A stretch of 64,000 nucleotides of DNA from positions 12,586,302 to 12,650,301 of the forward strand of contig CM023539.1 of the NCBI GenBank assembly GCA_013350335.1, in the 5' to 3' direction. A program made the position numbers and the translations under genes. The notes beneath the pieces are model-generated. The model saw only the letters and a list, made by a program, of their open reading frames with translations, ran no database searches and was not told the DNA's origin. Shown piece by piece: positions 45,801 to 54,316 of this stretch. Source of the DNA: Chimonanthus salicifolius. Taxonomy: Eukaryota; Streptophyta; Magnoliopsida; Laurales; Calycanthaceae. Position 1 is the first letter of the stretch. Each line of letters starts with the position of its first letter.

Positions 45801-48800
45801 AGGATCAGTCTAACTCAGTCACCGAGTAATTTACTCAGTCATTGATTACTCGGGACAACATCGAGTTTATTTTCAAAGTGGGCCCATTTGATTTAATAGG
45901 TCCAAAATTTCAAGCAGATGAAGAAAATAAATACAAGCCGAGTTAGGCATTGTCGATTCGCTGAATATTTGTAAAACCTCTCATAGTGAAAAATTTTGCC
46001 TCGATTGGCACGTGGATGTTTCCCTCATTTTGTAATGACCCGACCCGGAGTAGCGGGTCAATCAAATCGTGTAGAACTAAAATAGTAAATAGGTCTCTTG
46101 ATTGTGTTTGTGTGAAATTATGTGTTATTTTCTTTGATTTCAAATTGTTTAATATATAAGTAAACAAACACACAAAACGTAAAATTTAATTAATTTAGAT
46201 TCCCCAATGCACACACCTTTTTCCTCAATTAGAATTTTCAAATTTATCCCCTTTCTGTTGAAATTAAATGGATGGAAAAACTTAATTAGCAAGTTAGATT
46301 TTTATTCCCAAAGTCAGAATTTCAATTAGAATTATTTAATTAAAATTTTATAATTTTGAGTGGACCCATGGGACCCACATTCCTTGGTCAAACTAACCAT
46401 AGGAATTAGTTTTATCAAAACTTTTTACCTTGAAAAATTATTTAGTTGGATTCTTAAATGAAGATTGTAATTATAAAATAATAATAATAGACACCCCAAA
46501 CCCATGTGGGCCCCTTTGGAGACCCACACCCCTTTCACTCTTTCTAAATCCCTCTCCTCTCGAACCTGTGGCATCTAATTTCACTAGTTTGGAAATAAAT
46601 AAATAGTTAACCTCATTTTTTTTTTTATCACCTTGTTTTCGTTAAAACTACTTTATGATTTATTTTAATTATGAAACACTTTTTCTAATTTAATATTTGT
46701 TGGTTTAAATTTTGCTTACCTAATTACAACCTTTTCAACTTATAATATATATACAATAATGATGGTTTCTTTCAAATAAAAACTGATTCTTTTCAAGTAG
46801 TTCCCTTCTTTTTTCTCAGGTTATTTTGATTGAGTGTTAATTGGCTAAAGTGTCTAATGCCAAAGGCCTGAAACTTTTCAAAAGTAGCCTTCCTTAAGCT
46901 ATTGATTTCAAAATCGTTAGCTCCATTTATTCAATTGTGTATGTGTTTAAGCTTTTCCAATTTATCCGATTTTCAAAGTATACATGGGCCTATTCCCTTT
47001 TTAATTTAACAGTTCAAATCAGAGTTTTGTGTTTCAGTTAACTGATTTGAGCAGTTTCTTCTTTATTTTATTCTCTCTCATTACCTCTTAAGTTAGGTTG
47101 GTTTGATAAATTTAGCGTATCTAATGATACAATCCCAATTGTTGTCCATCTACAAATTAACTTTTCTATATCTATACAAAGTGGTTTAAATTATTTAATT
47201 ATTTAAATTACCTATTTTTATTTTGTTACGAGTACTTTAATGGGGTGCCCAATATACCCCATTAAATCAAATCTTCTTAAAGAATTGCAACTGTTTTAAG
47301 GATTTCATTATTTTCACTACCTTATTTCCAACAGAAAGTCCTTGCTTAGTCTATTTATTTGACGTTCCTTCGGTTGGTTTAGGCCGCCTCAAAAATTGGT
47401 TTGTCATTTAAAACCTTGTTACAGTTGTTTACTTTTATTTACAAGGTATACAATGTCTTATTAGTACCAAGATGAATTAGGCATGGTTCGGCCATACAGT
47501 GTATAGACTCAACCTTCAACCTTAACCTTGGACCTTAAGAACCCCTCTTACACTTAATTAGTTCAAGTTGGGAGTAATGTTAAGAATACTCAAAACTTCA
47601 AACGAACTCTATACAGCACTTTTCGGACGTTCTATTGATTGATAATCACCATATTAATGATGATTGGAAAACTCGAAATAATCTATTTGCAGCACTTAAA
47701 GTGGAATTTAATTGGCGCCTTTATGCAACCTATCTATTGCTTGAATGCTAGGAGACTGCAAAAATCTCAACTTTGAGGTAGCGAGTACGAAACTTGATTT
47801 TTGGCATCTTTCCTTTTGATATAAATCAAGTCATGCTATGGGTTTTATGTAGAAGATTTAATTATAATTATGATTTGAATTATTATCATTTTTATTTTAA
47901 TTCATATGCATTTTCAATTATAATGAATATTCGTATGACTTTGATTATATGTTGGTTTATGTGAATTATTAATATATGTGGTATGATTCGGTAATTGGGA
48001 TATTATGGTAATGACGCAAGCATGGCCAATGACTAATACCGATTCTGGATTTTAATATAAATTTTATATGCCCCGAAGAACCTTGCCGGACCCGTCAAAT
48101 TGATTGAGATCCCATCACATGTGAATTATTGAATATGCCAAGTATGAGTTTGATTATGATAGGTGTATGAGTGAGATTTATGGATATGTTGATAAATGTA
48201 AGTTGGGTGGGTATGAGTAATTGGATATGGTCGAATGATGACCTCATGAATTGTGTGATGTGTTAGCCATCTGTGGAGGATATATCTGATTACTAAGATG
48301 TCGATTGATGTGTTTGTTGGATTTGGATTCCACGTGTTAGATTACAGTGCATGAGCCTTATGTGTGAGTGTGATGGGCCGCACAATGTATTCACGTGTGA
48401 CGTATGTTTATGGACGACATCGCGTATCGGGTTAATGATTTGTGATTAGTGGCTTGTGAGTAAATATCCCATGTGTGAGATTTGATTAAGAATGTGATAC
48501 TAATTTGTCTTCTTGATGGGGAGGTGTGAGGCCAAAAGATCCAACAGTCCTTGTGGGCGGATGATGGATGAGCATAGGCTACCTCACTGATAGGCTGCGG
48601 GTGAGGGGTGAGGTTTTCATTAATCCCATATCGAGAGCAAATGAGTGAACGCGTTGTTTATAAAATGGATTGAGAGTATCACTATACCAGGTGAATTGAG
48701 TCATTGTGGAGTTCGGTAGTGTGATAAGTTACACTCTCTAGTTGGTTAAGTTGATGATCGAGTGCTTAGAACTAGGCTGTATTGATGGATATGAGCGTTA

Positions 48801-51800
48801 TGAGTATGATATCAAGACAGATACGTTTAGGTGAGTTATGTTGTGGTGTTCATGTGTGTATTGTGTATGTGATGTTGAATGGTGTTGGATATTCCGCCTT
48901 TTTATATTGAATATTATTGTATATGGGTTTCCTATTATTTATTTATACCCCTACTGAGCTGATGATCCATGGGCAAGTGAGGCTCACTCCCTAACAGTTT
49001 TTCAGGTGATAGCTGAGAAGTGACGATTCAACTTTCGGAGGCGGTGACGTAGTACTGAGTCAAGGATGGATATTTAATTTCTTAGTATAGTTGTGGATTC
49101 ATGCGATTGAATTTATTTATTTGGTAATATTTATTTTTGAGACTTGATTAGTTGAATTTATTTTTATGGATTGGGTTGTGAGCATGTCTGTGAGATTAGA
49201 TTGATGTTGATAATAGATGTATTTATTTTATATTGTCGATGATATTATGATTTATGCAATGTGTAAAGTTGGGCTTGAAGGATTTGATGGCTTCGTTATT
49301 TCCATTATAATCTTTAAAAAAAATATATATATACTTATTTTCCCCCAGCCACAAATCTATGATGTAAAGCCCGTTAAATGCGTTATTGTTTTGGGTGACG
49401 CTCGTTCAGCCTGCAGTTAAGCGGGCCACGACCCGTTTATACTGTAGAAAGGGGCGGGGCATTACAACTATACTTGGGTTGTACATGATATTCTCTATTT
49501 TTGGTTTATGTGATTGAGCAATGGAAAATATTGAATGATGTATTATATCTGGAATGTAATATTGGACTTATGAAATAGACTGGGTATTTGTTAGAATAGT
49601 GGTTGTAATCTGGTGCTTACTCACAGTAATATAAGGGAATAGGCTAAATGTTCTAATGGCCATGAGGGGACTCAATTTGCCCGAATAGTTAGAAATTAGC
49701 CACTAGCCTTGTTGAAAGGTCCAATAATTATGTTCGAATTGGATGGATGTTTTATTGACTGTTGTAGAGTTATTTTTTATGTTATTGAGATGGATTTATG
49801 ATATTGGGTTATCATAATAATAATACTGTGATATGATTTATTATTATGCATGTGTGATATTGTTGAGATTGGTTTTAATATTTTAAAACACATACATGAT
49901 GTTTAGGTTAATTTGAGATCATATAATCATGTTTGGAGTATATTGGCATGTTAATATGATTCATAACATGTGGCGTGATGATACAGATAATGCATGGTAG
50001 GCATCGGCATGGAGCATGACATCTTCATATTCATGGGATGGGTATGGAGGTGTGAGCCATGATCTTTCATGCAGACCACGATGGTGGTAGTGTATGGCCT
50101 CGCTTTTAGTGAGTAGTACCACGCATATGGTAGTTTTGGATTGTTGAGCTATGAAAGATCGCGTATACTATTATTTGGTGCTGGTGTAAGCGGCGCTTCG
50201 GCGGGTATGCCACTTCATGTGGTGTTGTGTTAACCTCACTTCGGCGAATAGGCCACCAAATGCAGTAGGTGTTGTTGCAGATGAATGAGGCATTGAGCAT
50301 TGTGCATTGCATGGCATAAAGCATGGACATTATATTTAATGACTTATGCTTTTAATATTTCTTTTATTGTGTTACATTGAAGATATTGGAGATATCATAT
50401 TTTGGATATGTGCTATTGTATTTATTCACTGGGTTGGGAGCTCACACCCTTACATTGCAAGTAACCCTCTGGATTTAGAATTTGAGGACGACATTGAAAA
50501 GTAGAAGTTGTAATGGATGAATATTAAACTCTTAGATAGATGATGATATTACATAGTTGAGATTCATGATTTGATGTTGTTTATTCTTTCAAGGACTTCA
50601 TTAGTTGATTCAAGTAGTTGAGAACATTGAGGTTATTAATTGATTTATTTTAGTTTATGGACGGGATTGAGTAAATATGTGAGATTAGATTTGACATCAA
50701 TGAATAGATGTTATTCATTTTATGTTGTGGATGATATTAGGATTTATACGATGCGTTAAGATGGGGCATGAAGGATTTGATGGCTTCATTTATTTCATGT
50801 ATGATCTTTAAAATATATATATATATCTCCCCATCCACAAATCTGTGATGTAAGACCCGATAGTTATGTTGTTGTGTTGGATCACACCCCGTTAAGGTTG
50901 CAAAAAGGAGCGGGGCATTACAAATTTAAAGGGTTTTACCACGAAAAAAATTGCTCGTCTCAGTCTATATTTATTTTCTCATTTTAAGTGAGAATTATTG
51001 ATGTGTTGCCAGAGTGGAAAGATTATAAGTCCCACTCGGTCAATCAGAGAGTGGGGGATCACAGTCGGCAAAGGCTTCATCTCACAAGAGGTTTCGCACC
51101 TCGAGCAGGTCATCTCAACTTCAATCAAGGCTTCTCATGAAATCACTTCAATTAAAGTAAATAATAAAAGCAATAATCATTAAGGGTGAAAAACTAATGT
51201 AGCAGCACTGGGGAGAAAATCAGGCAATAAGTCAGTCCCGACGATTATCGGGTCACACACGTGAGTTGAGTCACACGTGTGGGATTTGACTTAACTGGAG
51301 GGATTTTAGGCACATGTGGTAATGGGTTTAGGGTTCGATTGAAAAAAGAAAAAGGGTAAAGGGTAATGCGATGGGTTAGAACAGAAAGGGGAGACGTGCA
51401 GAGGGCGGCAGAAGTGGGAAGGAAAGAAGAGGCGAATGGAAAGGAAATGAAGGGAAGCAAAGGAAGAGGCAAGAGAGGGGATGAATACCTGGGTTATGAA
51501 CGAAGGTGAGAGGCGAATCTGCTGCTAGAAAAAGGCGGCTTGGAGTAGCAGTGGCGAGAAGAAGATGGAGGCGAAATCTGCAGAGGGGGAGCTCGTGGGG
51601 AAGGCGACGACTCTAGGATGAAGCCCAGAGAACAGCGACAATATATTCACTTGGGATTAAGCCCAAGATCTGTAGAAGCAACACTGGAACGCAGCCAGTC
51701 AAGGGATTCGTCTGCAACTGAGGCAGAAGATGAAGGATAAGTGCTCAAAGGCAAAAGAGAAAAACAAATCTGAGTTTTATTTCATAATTTCGAAAAGAGG

Positions 51801-53591
51801 TGAGGTTCCTCTGTTACATCCATGGTATTTATAATAAAACTAAGAACTCAAAATAGCAAAGGACTCTATGACCGACTGTCCTAAACGGATTTGGAAGGCC
51901 ACCGAGTGGTTTCCAATCCTACGACAACTTCTAATCTCATCTTAGACTCTTAAACAAACTAGGAAAGCCACCAACCTCGCTTCCTTGCTAAACAAGAATT
52001 CTAAAAATAAAAATATACCAAAATACGAACATAGAAAATACTAATTGGGTCTCTGCTGCATGTCCTACATCAAAAACCCACATAGATTATATATGTTTCG
52101 AACATTAAACAAGAGCGCTATTTATTGTCCCAACAATTAACCTAAAAACAAGATGCATGATTTTATTAAATGAGTACAACAGCAGCAGTATACACCGAAT
52201 ACTCTATAGCAAATAAGTGCCCAAACAAATATAAAATAAATCTGAAAGTTGTAATTGGCGAGATGTCCTTGCAGCTTTATTTAGCAGAAGGATAATACCT
52301 AGTTTTTTTTTTTTTTGAAGAAGAAGAAGAAGAAGAAGAGTTACTAGGTGTGCAACACTTAACAAGTTAATCTATTCCCTGATGCTACATGAAGCCTAAT
52401 TTACTCAGCCGCAGCATCACTTCACACCAAAAGTCTCATTAAGAAACTTCATGGCTCTGAGAATTCATGTCACTTAAATCTACACGTTAAATATACTAAA
52501 ACTATGTAATCAATGTCTCAAGAATGATAACTCAGATTCACTTGCACTTACCTTGGCCAGTGTCATTGGCCCTTAAGACCACGAACACATATTTGAGGAG
52601 TGGGATAAGAGTTAAAGAGTAGATGATTAATGAAAGAGCTCCAATTACATCCTCCTGTTCGTGTATTTTCTTAGGAAAAGTGTTGTAGAAGACATATAAA
52701 GGAGATATCCCCAGGTCCCCATAGACAACCCCAAGACTTTGGAATGCAAGGCGCAAAACTAACAATGATGAAAACTTCTGCAGGAACAGCAAAATTATCA
52801 GTAGAGAATATGCTCCACATAGGACATTATCACAAACTAGGTAGTTCAAGGCCCACATCAAAAAGCAACCCATGGTCCTAAACTCATTCCTGCTCAACCA
52901 TTTTAAAGAGGTAATGCTACTTTGACAAAGCAGAGCTACAAATGCAAATGGTTAATAGAAAAATGCAACTTCTATGACATTTGGATTTGGAATATGACAG
53001 CACAGTATCATATATCAGCTATACAGTATAATATCTGCTCATTTTATTTGGCATATTCAACCAGTCAAGGAAATCTTGTGCATGGAATCTACATCACATT
53101 AAAACACACCCTATTCAGCAGTACAGGGTCAATATAAACATTAAATTGTTGAACTGTTATAATTAAAGACATAAATATATTACGATATTATCAAAAATAA
53201 TATTACAGAAGGTTTCAGTAGGAAAATGATATTTTATTTGTCACAACCAGAGAATGTTTGTTAAAACAACACATCAAAGAACCCACTAACAAATGGTAAT
53301 ATCGTCATTCACCATCACTCACACTATCATGTGATGCAAAGAAGCTCACCCAATTATTCAAATATCAACAAGATTATATTCAGTACTGAAAGATGTTGTC
53401 ACCACTCATCATTTCAACAGCAATGATAAATCCTGTAATAAAGAAAACAATAGATAAAATATAGAACTAAATAACACCTTCTCCCTGTGCATGTTGTTAA
53501 GCCTTCCAGCCTCCTCATCCATGGGTTGATCAAGCTTCTGATCCAAAACCCACATATTAAGATTCCCTTGGTCGGACGATATTGATGCCAT
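9641..53591 (-). CDS. KUP/HAK/KT: HAK/KUP/KT potassium transporter gene, 8 coding exons visible, 3' end outside window
   Basis: A spliced gene for a plant K+ uptake permease, a multi-pass membrane protein that takes up potassium by H+-coupled transport (family knowledge). I joined eight exons by GT..AG borders and phase: 53478-53591, 52552-52777, 43592-43837, 23079-23129, 11932-12192, 11795-11847, 10331-10445 and 9641-9895. The join gives about 440 residues with no stop. Family motifs in order are [29 protein letters not shown] (across a junction), [74 protein letters not shown] and [13 protein letters not shown]. The N-terminus [19 protein letters not shown] and the [12 protein letters not shown] stretch recall the Arabidopsis KUP10/KUP11 subgroup; this subgroup call is from memory. 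The exons after IGNASG (rest of the membrane domain and the C-terminal tail) are not in the window. Introns 2, 3, 4 and 8 are packed with transposons, yet the frame is intact, so the gene is probably functional. Confidence 0.93.
10331..10445 (-). CDS. HAK/KUP exon 7 (115 bp)
   Basis: It encodes [20 protein letters not shown], then [18 protein letters not shown]. Acceptor ATGCAG, donor CCAG|GTTGAA. It fits the family precisely between AVQ of exon 6 and GSMYWPMF of exon 8. It was found by reading for the missing segment, because the exon is too short to stand out as an open frame. Confidence 0.92.
10480..11440 (-). pseudogene. LINE remnant: zinc-knuckle-like and RNase H C-terminal part
   Basis: The minus-strand frame at 11020-10517 reads [17 protein letters not shown], then [10 protein letters not shown], the start of the RNase H-like domain found at the 3' end of plant L1-type retroelements. 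Further upstream on the same strand (about 11400-11290), fragments reading [19 protein letters not shown] resemble the zinc-binding domain after the RT. Frameshifts separate the parts. It fills intron 6 of the transporter gene in sense orientation. Confidence 0.75.
11795..11847 (-). CDS. HAK/KUP exon 6 (53 bp)
   Basis: A short exon encoding [18 protein letters not shown]. Acceptor TTGCAG, donor CAG|GTAATT. It is separated from exon 5 by an 84-bp intron and from exon 7 by 1.35 kb carrying a LINE remnant. Confidence 0.92.
11932..12192 (-). CDS. HAK/KUP exon 5
   Basis: 261 bp. It encodes [21 protein letters not shown] through [19 protein letters not shown], the loop [20 protein letters not shown] and [14 protein letters not shown]. 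Acceptor TTTCAG, donor ACTG|GTCAG. The reading continues open into intron 5 on the same frame, but homology stops at ITG and resumes with TEALFADL in exon 6. Confidence 0.93.
12490..13642 (+). mobile_element. Truncated long LTR (3' portion, subfamily B)
   Basis: Ends GGGGTGTGACA at 13642. The stretch CTACTGAGCTGATGATCCA followed by CTCACTCCCTAACAGTTTTT (about 13351-13405) is closely repeated at 48950-49005 in another long LTR, identifying the family. The left boundary is not defined; no target-site duplication was found. Confidence 0.6.
14521..15180. repeat. AT-rich tandem repeat, period about 275 bp, about 2.4 copies
   Basis: ATTGACTATAAAAATA recurs at 14522, 14801 and 15072, with the intervening sequence closely repeated (for example AAATCATTAAATGAATAACT in copies 1 and 2). 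It lies in the first intron-like region of hAT-B, between the leader and the transposase start, and is absent from hAT-A. Confidence 0.85.
17156..20834 (+). mobile_element. 3.7-kb solo LTR (long-LTR family, subfamily A)
   Basis: 3679 bp starting TGTAATGACCCGACCCGG and ending GGCGGAGCGTGACA, with perfect 5-bp duplication GCAAC (17151-17155, 20835-20839). It aligns along its length with 30011-33741. No RT, gag or second LTR, so it is a solo LTR. A pyrimidine-rich block (about 17650-18070) and a series of degenerate GAAGACCAC..GGTGGTAG motifs (19960-20150) are shared with the other copies. Long LTRs with such ends are typical of plant Ty3/gypsy families (inference; no coding region is present to classify it). 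Confidence 0.9.
18899..18946. repeat. (AT)n microsatellite
   Basis: About 24 uninterrupted AT units inside the solo LTR at 17156-20834; not present in the sister LTR at 30011. Confidence 0.97.
21648..22136 (-). mobile_element. TRIM (terminal-repeat retrotransposon in miniature), complete copy 1
   Basis: 489 bp: LTR 21648-21841 (194 bp), internal 21842-21941 (100 bp), LTR 21942-22136 (195 bp), with perfect duplication AGGAA (21643-21647, 22137-22141). Read on the minus strand, a degenerate tRNA-type primer site lies inside one LTR (TGATATTAGAGCATCGG in place of TGGTATCAGAGC), and a polypurine tract (TTTAAGGGGGG) abuts the other. No protein is encoded; it must be mobilised in trans. It interrupts hAT-B at a point whose empty equivalent is visible in hAT-A near 7343. 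Confidence 0.95.
22320..23078. other. Intron 4 proximal DNA, no gene seen
   Basis: Sequence between hAT-B and micro-exon 4. No coding or repeat structure recognised. Confidence 0.55.
23079..23129 (-). CDS. HAK/KUP exon 4, 51-bp micro-exon
   Basis: Acceptor GGCAG, then the codons for [17 protein letters not shown] with both flanking codons split, then donor GTATTT. The residues fill exactly the gap between TPAIS (exon 3) and [13 protein letters not shown] (exon 5) expected in the family, and 51 = 2+48+1 keeps the phase. It is isolated by about 20.5 kb on one side and 10.9 kb on the other. Confidence 0.9.
23130..24252. other. Intron 3 distal DNA, no gene seen
   Basis: Lies upstream of micro-exon 4 on the minus strand. 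It contains two short related tracts (CAATTTAGACTATTGAATATGC at 23308 and a similar one at 23370) and a short (AT)n at 23518-23532, but no gene. Confidence 0.5.
24253..24537 (+). repeat. E1 5' LTR
   Basis: TGATAGAATCC..CCAATCA followed by ATT and primer site TGGTATCAGAAC. Confidence 0.82.
24807..24854. repeat. (GA)n microsatellite
   Basis: About 24 GA units in the E1 internal region, followed by a GAAGAAGAA run. On the plus strand this reads as Arg-Glu repeats and on the minus strand as Ser-Leu repeats; neither is a protein. Confidence 0.96.
25280..25471 (+). repeat. copia-2 5' LTR
   Basis: 192 bp, TGTTGTAATATTTTG..TATTATTCTACA, next to the primer site at 25472. Confidence 0.85.
29460..29958 (-). 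mobile_element. TRIM, complete copy 2
   Basis: LTR 29460-29657 and LTR 29757-29958 around a 99-bp internal part with primer site (minus strand TGGTATCAGAGAATGA) and polypurine tract. Target duplication GGTTC at 29454-29458 and 29959-29963, with one extra T between the left duplication and the LTR. It interrupts the copia-2 RNase H at a Trp-Phe codon pair. Confidence 0.93.
30011..33741 (+). mobile_element. 3.7-kb solo LTR (subfamily A), inside copia-2 RNase H
   Basis: 3731 bp, TGTAATGACCCGACCCGA..GGCGGGGCGTGACA, perfect duplication CTTAT (30006-30010, 33742-33746). Sister of 17156-20834. It has no coding capacity. Its middle contains a 96-bp tandem duplication (30429-30650) not present in the sister. 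Confidence 0.93.
30429..30650 (+). repeat. 96-bp tandem repeat, 2.3 copies
   Basis: Unit reads AAATCCTTTCACCGATGGGA onward and recurs at 30433, 30529 and 30625. The unit is a multiple of three and gives an open 32-residue hydrophobic repeat, which I take as accidental. Confidence 0.9.
34625..39370 (-). mobile_element. 4.7-kb solo LTR (long-LTR family, subfamily C)
   Basis: 4746 bp with perfect duplication GGACA (34620-34624, 39371-39375). On the minus strand it runs TGTAATGGCCCAGG..GGGCCGGGGCGTGACA, parallel to the subfamily A ends. It contains degenerate repeats of GTGAGAGCGACCTACAGCG type (35662, 36252, 36312) and a pyrimidine-rich tract (37180-37420). No coding domain. It splits an E1 internal reading that rejoins in frame when the LTR and one GGACA are removed. 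Confidence 0.88.
39231..39325 (-). mobile_element. hAT terminal fragment
   Basis: CAATGTTGTCAAACTTCAAT followed by AATCGTAGAATCGTAAGATT matches the reverse complement of the right ends of hAT-A and hAT-B. Only about 95 bp of a terminus is present, inside the 4.7-kb LTR. No opposite end was identified. Confidence 0.75.
39591..39961 (+). repeat. E2 5' LTR
   Basis: 371 bp, directly repeated at 41563-41933. Confidence 0.9.
40049..40618 (+). other. E2 internal ORF 1, Pro/Ser-rich, function unknown
   Basis: 189-codon open frame beginning with a lysine-rich stretch translated from an A-run, followed by Pro/Ser/Thr-rich sequence. It resembles translated C/T-rich DNA and has no recognised domain; a coding role is doubtful. 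Opposite and shifted frames are partly open as well. Confidence 0.3.
40958..41599 (+). other. E2 internal ORF 2, proline-rich 213 residues, function unknown
   Basis: Starts [20 protein letters not shown] and contains [19 protein letters not shown]. It runs into the 3' LTR. No zinc knuckle or protease motif is seen, so a gag identity is not shown. It could be a captured host segment or a relic coding region. Whether it is expressed cannot be seen. Confidence 0.4.
41563..41933 (+). repeat. E2 3' LTR
   Basis: 371 bp, directly repeated at 39591-39961. Confidence 0.9.
42159..42434 (+). repeat. E1 3' LTR
   Basis: TGATATATTCC..TCTATCA, preceded by AAAGGGGTGGGAA; diverged from the 5' copy in its last 50 bases. 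Confidence 0.82.
42435..43591. other. Intron 3 proximal DNA
   Basis: Between E1 and exon 3. It holds the perfect hairpin at 42565-42609 and otherwise nothing recognised. Confidence 0.5.
42565..42609. repeat. Perfect 19-bp inverted repeat (hairpin)
   Basis: Arms 42565-42583 (AATACAATTATATCTACAT) and 42591-42609 are exact reverse complements separated by 7 bases. It may be a MITE-like fragment or part of a transcribed intron hairpin. Confidence 0.92.
43592..43837 (-). CDS. HAK/KUP exon 3
   Basis: 246 bp. It starts after CAG with the two bases that complete the split Gly codon, giving [15 protein letters not shown]. It continues through [15 protein letters not shown], a cytosolic loop, to the membrane segment [19 protein letters not shown] and ends TPAIS plus one base. 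There are no stops. The exon lies 8.7 kb from exon 2 and 20.5 kb from exon 4. Confidence 0.93.
44615..44690. repeat. (CAA)n-type imperfect microsatellite
   Basis: Imperfect AACAATAAC/AACAGCAAC triplets, giving Thr or Asn runs depending on frame. Confidence 0.9.
45308..45590 (+). pseudogene. EMC4-like: EMC4-like (ER membrane protein complex subunit 4) gene fragment
   Basis: The frame at 45308-45565 contains [20 protein letters not shown], then [20 protein letters not shown] and FGIGITF. From memory this corresponds closely to the first membrane region of plant EMC4, a subunit of the complex that inserts membrane proteins in the ER. The residues before KKDAET do not look like EMC4, and the frame breaks after GITF ([12 protein letters not shown], stop at 45563-45565). 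Only about 45 residues match and no other exon is visible, so it is a fragment, not a gene. It lies within intron 2, antisense to the transporter. It could be a retrocopy or a segment carried by a transposon. Confidence 0.72.
46031..49466 (+). mobile_element. Long LTR (subfamily A-like 5' half, subfamily B-like 3' half)
   Basis: Starts TGTAATGACCCGACCCGG and ends GGGGCGGGGCATTACA. Its first half follows the subfamily A LTRs (for example ATTAGTACCAAG..AGGCATGG at 47460), while 47800-49466 shares CTACTGAGCTGATGATCCA and CTCACTCCCTAACAGTTTTT with the fragment at 12490-13642. Duplications do not match if it ends at 49466 (CATTT left, ACTAT right). Confidence 0.75.
49467..50922 (+). mobile_element. 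3' portion of a second long LTR (subfamily A)
   Basis: Matches the 3' 1.45 kb of 17156-20834 and 30011-33741 (GGTGCTTACTCACAGTAATATAAGG, GACCACGATGGTGGTAGTG and CACTGGGTTGGGAGCTCA type motifs) and ends GGAGCGGGGCATTACA at 50922. The flank AATTT (50923-50927) resembles CATTT (46026-46030), so 46031-50922 may be one composite insertion; this is unresolved. Confidence 0.75.
50923..51239. other. Intron 2 DNA, no gene seen
   Basis: Short spacer between the composite LTR and the E2-like copy. Nothing recognised. Confidence 0.5.
51240..52072 (-). mobile_element. Truncated E2-family LTR element
   Basis: On the minus strand an LTR of about 402 bp runs from 52072 (TGATGTAGGACATGC) to 51671 (GCTTCTACA) and parallels the E2 LTR: GTTTAGCAAGGAAGC, GGTGGCTTTCCTAGTTTG, TTGGAAACCACTCGGTGGCC and TTGCAGACGA. 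The adjoining 51240-51670 is C/T-rich on that strand, like the E2 interior. No second LTR, so it is truncated. It sits in sense orientation in intron 2, 480 bp from exon 2. Confidence 0.7.
52073..52551. other. Intron 2 proximal DNA
   Basis: Adjacent to the exon 2 donor. Contains a T-run followed by GAAGAAGAAGAAGAAG at 52303-52339; otherwise nothing recognised. Confidence 0.55.
52552..52777 (-). CDS. HAK/KUP exon 2 (TM1, GVVYGDLG motif)
   Basis: 226 bp. Acceptor CAG precedes AAG TTT TCA, and the donor is AAG|GTAAGT at 52551. It encodes the first two membrane segments with [19 protein letters not shown], the family signature near the K+ pathway, and ends in ANDTGQG, one base into a codon. Intron 1 upstream (52778-53477) is 700 bp and shows no recognisable transposon. 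Confidence 0.93.
53478..53591 (-). CDS. HAK/KUP exon 1 (start codon, 38 codons)
   Basis: First coding exon. ATG is at 53591-53589 and the exon ends in REK before the donor GT at 53477. It encodes the soluble N-terminus, including [19 protein letters not shown], an acidic segment conserved in the KUP10/11 subgroup (family knowledge). Length is exactly 38 codons (phase 0). This Met was chosen because the reading joins directly to [16 protein letters not shown] in exon 2, as in homologues. Confidence 0.88.
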
Positions 53592-54316
53592 ATGAAGACC
53601 AAAATTTAAACTATTTTCACCAACTCAACCATGCCCCAAACTAGAAGTCAAACACCCACAGATCACCTCCAGTGCCCCAAAACCTGAAGCATTGATAACC
53701 CATGATAAATTATTCAAAACGCCAAAAGATACACAAATTCATCTTTTCATTTAAAACCACAAAAGATGATCCCAGCAGGATGGGATGAGGATTAACAGTC
53801 AAGATTCAAAACCCACAAAATTCAAGCACCCAGTAAGGGGGGAAATACCATAAATCCTTCAAAATATCCAAATTACATTAAATTTATAAATTTAAATAAC
53901 AATTATGTGCAACCAATCTTTTCCCTTGAGAAAGAACATCATCACAACTTGTCCAAATATCCAGAAAAGGTTAAATATAAACTTCCCATAGAATGTACCC
54001 TTCAAATGTTTGGGGTGGGGGCGGGGCGAGCACGTTGCTCCTCCCCTGAAAAATAAATGAATAAGAGAAAAGAAAAGAAAAAGTGCCACGTAAGAAATCA
54101 AAAAGAAAGAGTATGAAAAATTCTCCAACAGGAAAAAGAAAAGAAATTAAAGAATTTTATTGGTAGCAACTTAATTTGAATTATTTAGATAATTAAATAG
54201 AAACAGGAACTAAAAACTTCCAGACAATAATACTAACAAATAAAAGAAGACAAGTTACATTTCATTAATGGATATCAGCGCTGATGCAGGAAGTTACTCC
54301 TTAAAAGGATATTTGA
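53592..54316 (-). promoter_or_regulatory. 5' flank of the HAK/KUP start codon (UTR, UTR intron or promoter)
   Basis: Region directly upstream of the ATG on the minus strand. No TATA element can be assigned with confidence. Many plant genes of this family have a non-coding first exon and an intron here. The label is positional. Confidence 0.3.

Larger units (their letters stand above)
43838..46030. other. Intron 2 part with AAC microsatellite and gene fragment
   Basis: Mostly unrecognised intron DNA. The EMC4-like fragment (45380-45565) and a CAA-type microsatellite are annotated separately. Confidence 0.5.

Noticed and set aside
46031..49466. Complete retrotransposon with two LTRs between 46031 and 50922
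   Set aside because: No primer site, polypurine tract or pol domain lies between the two 3' ends, and the halves are not direct repeats of each other.
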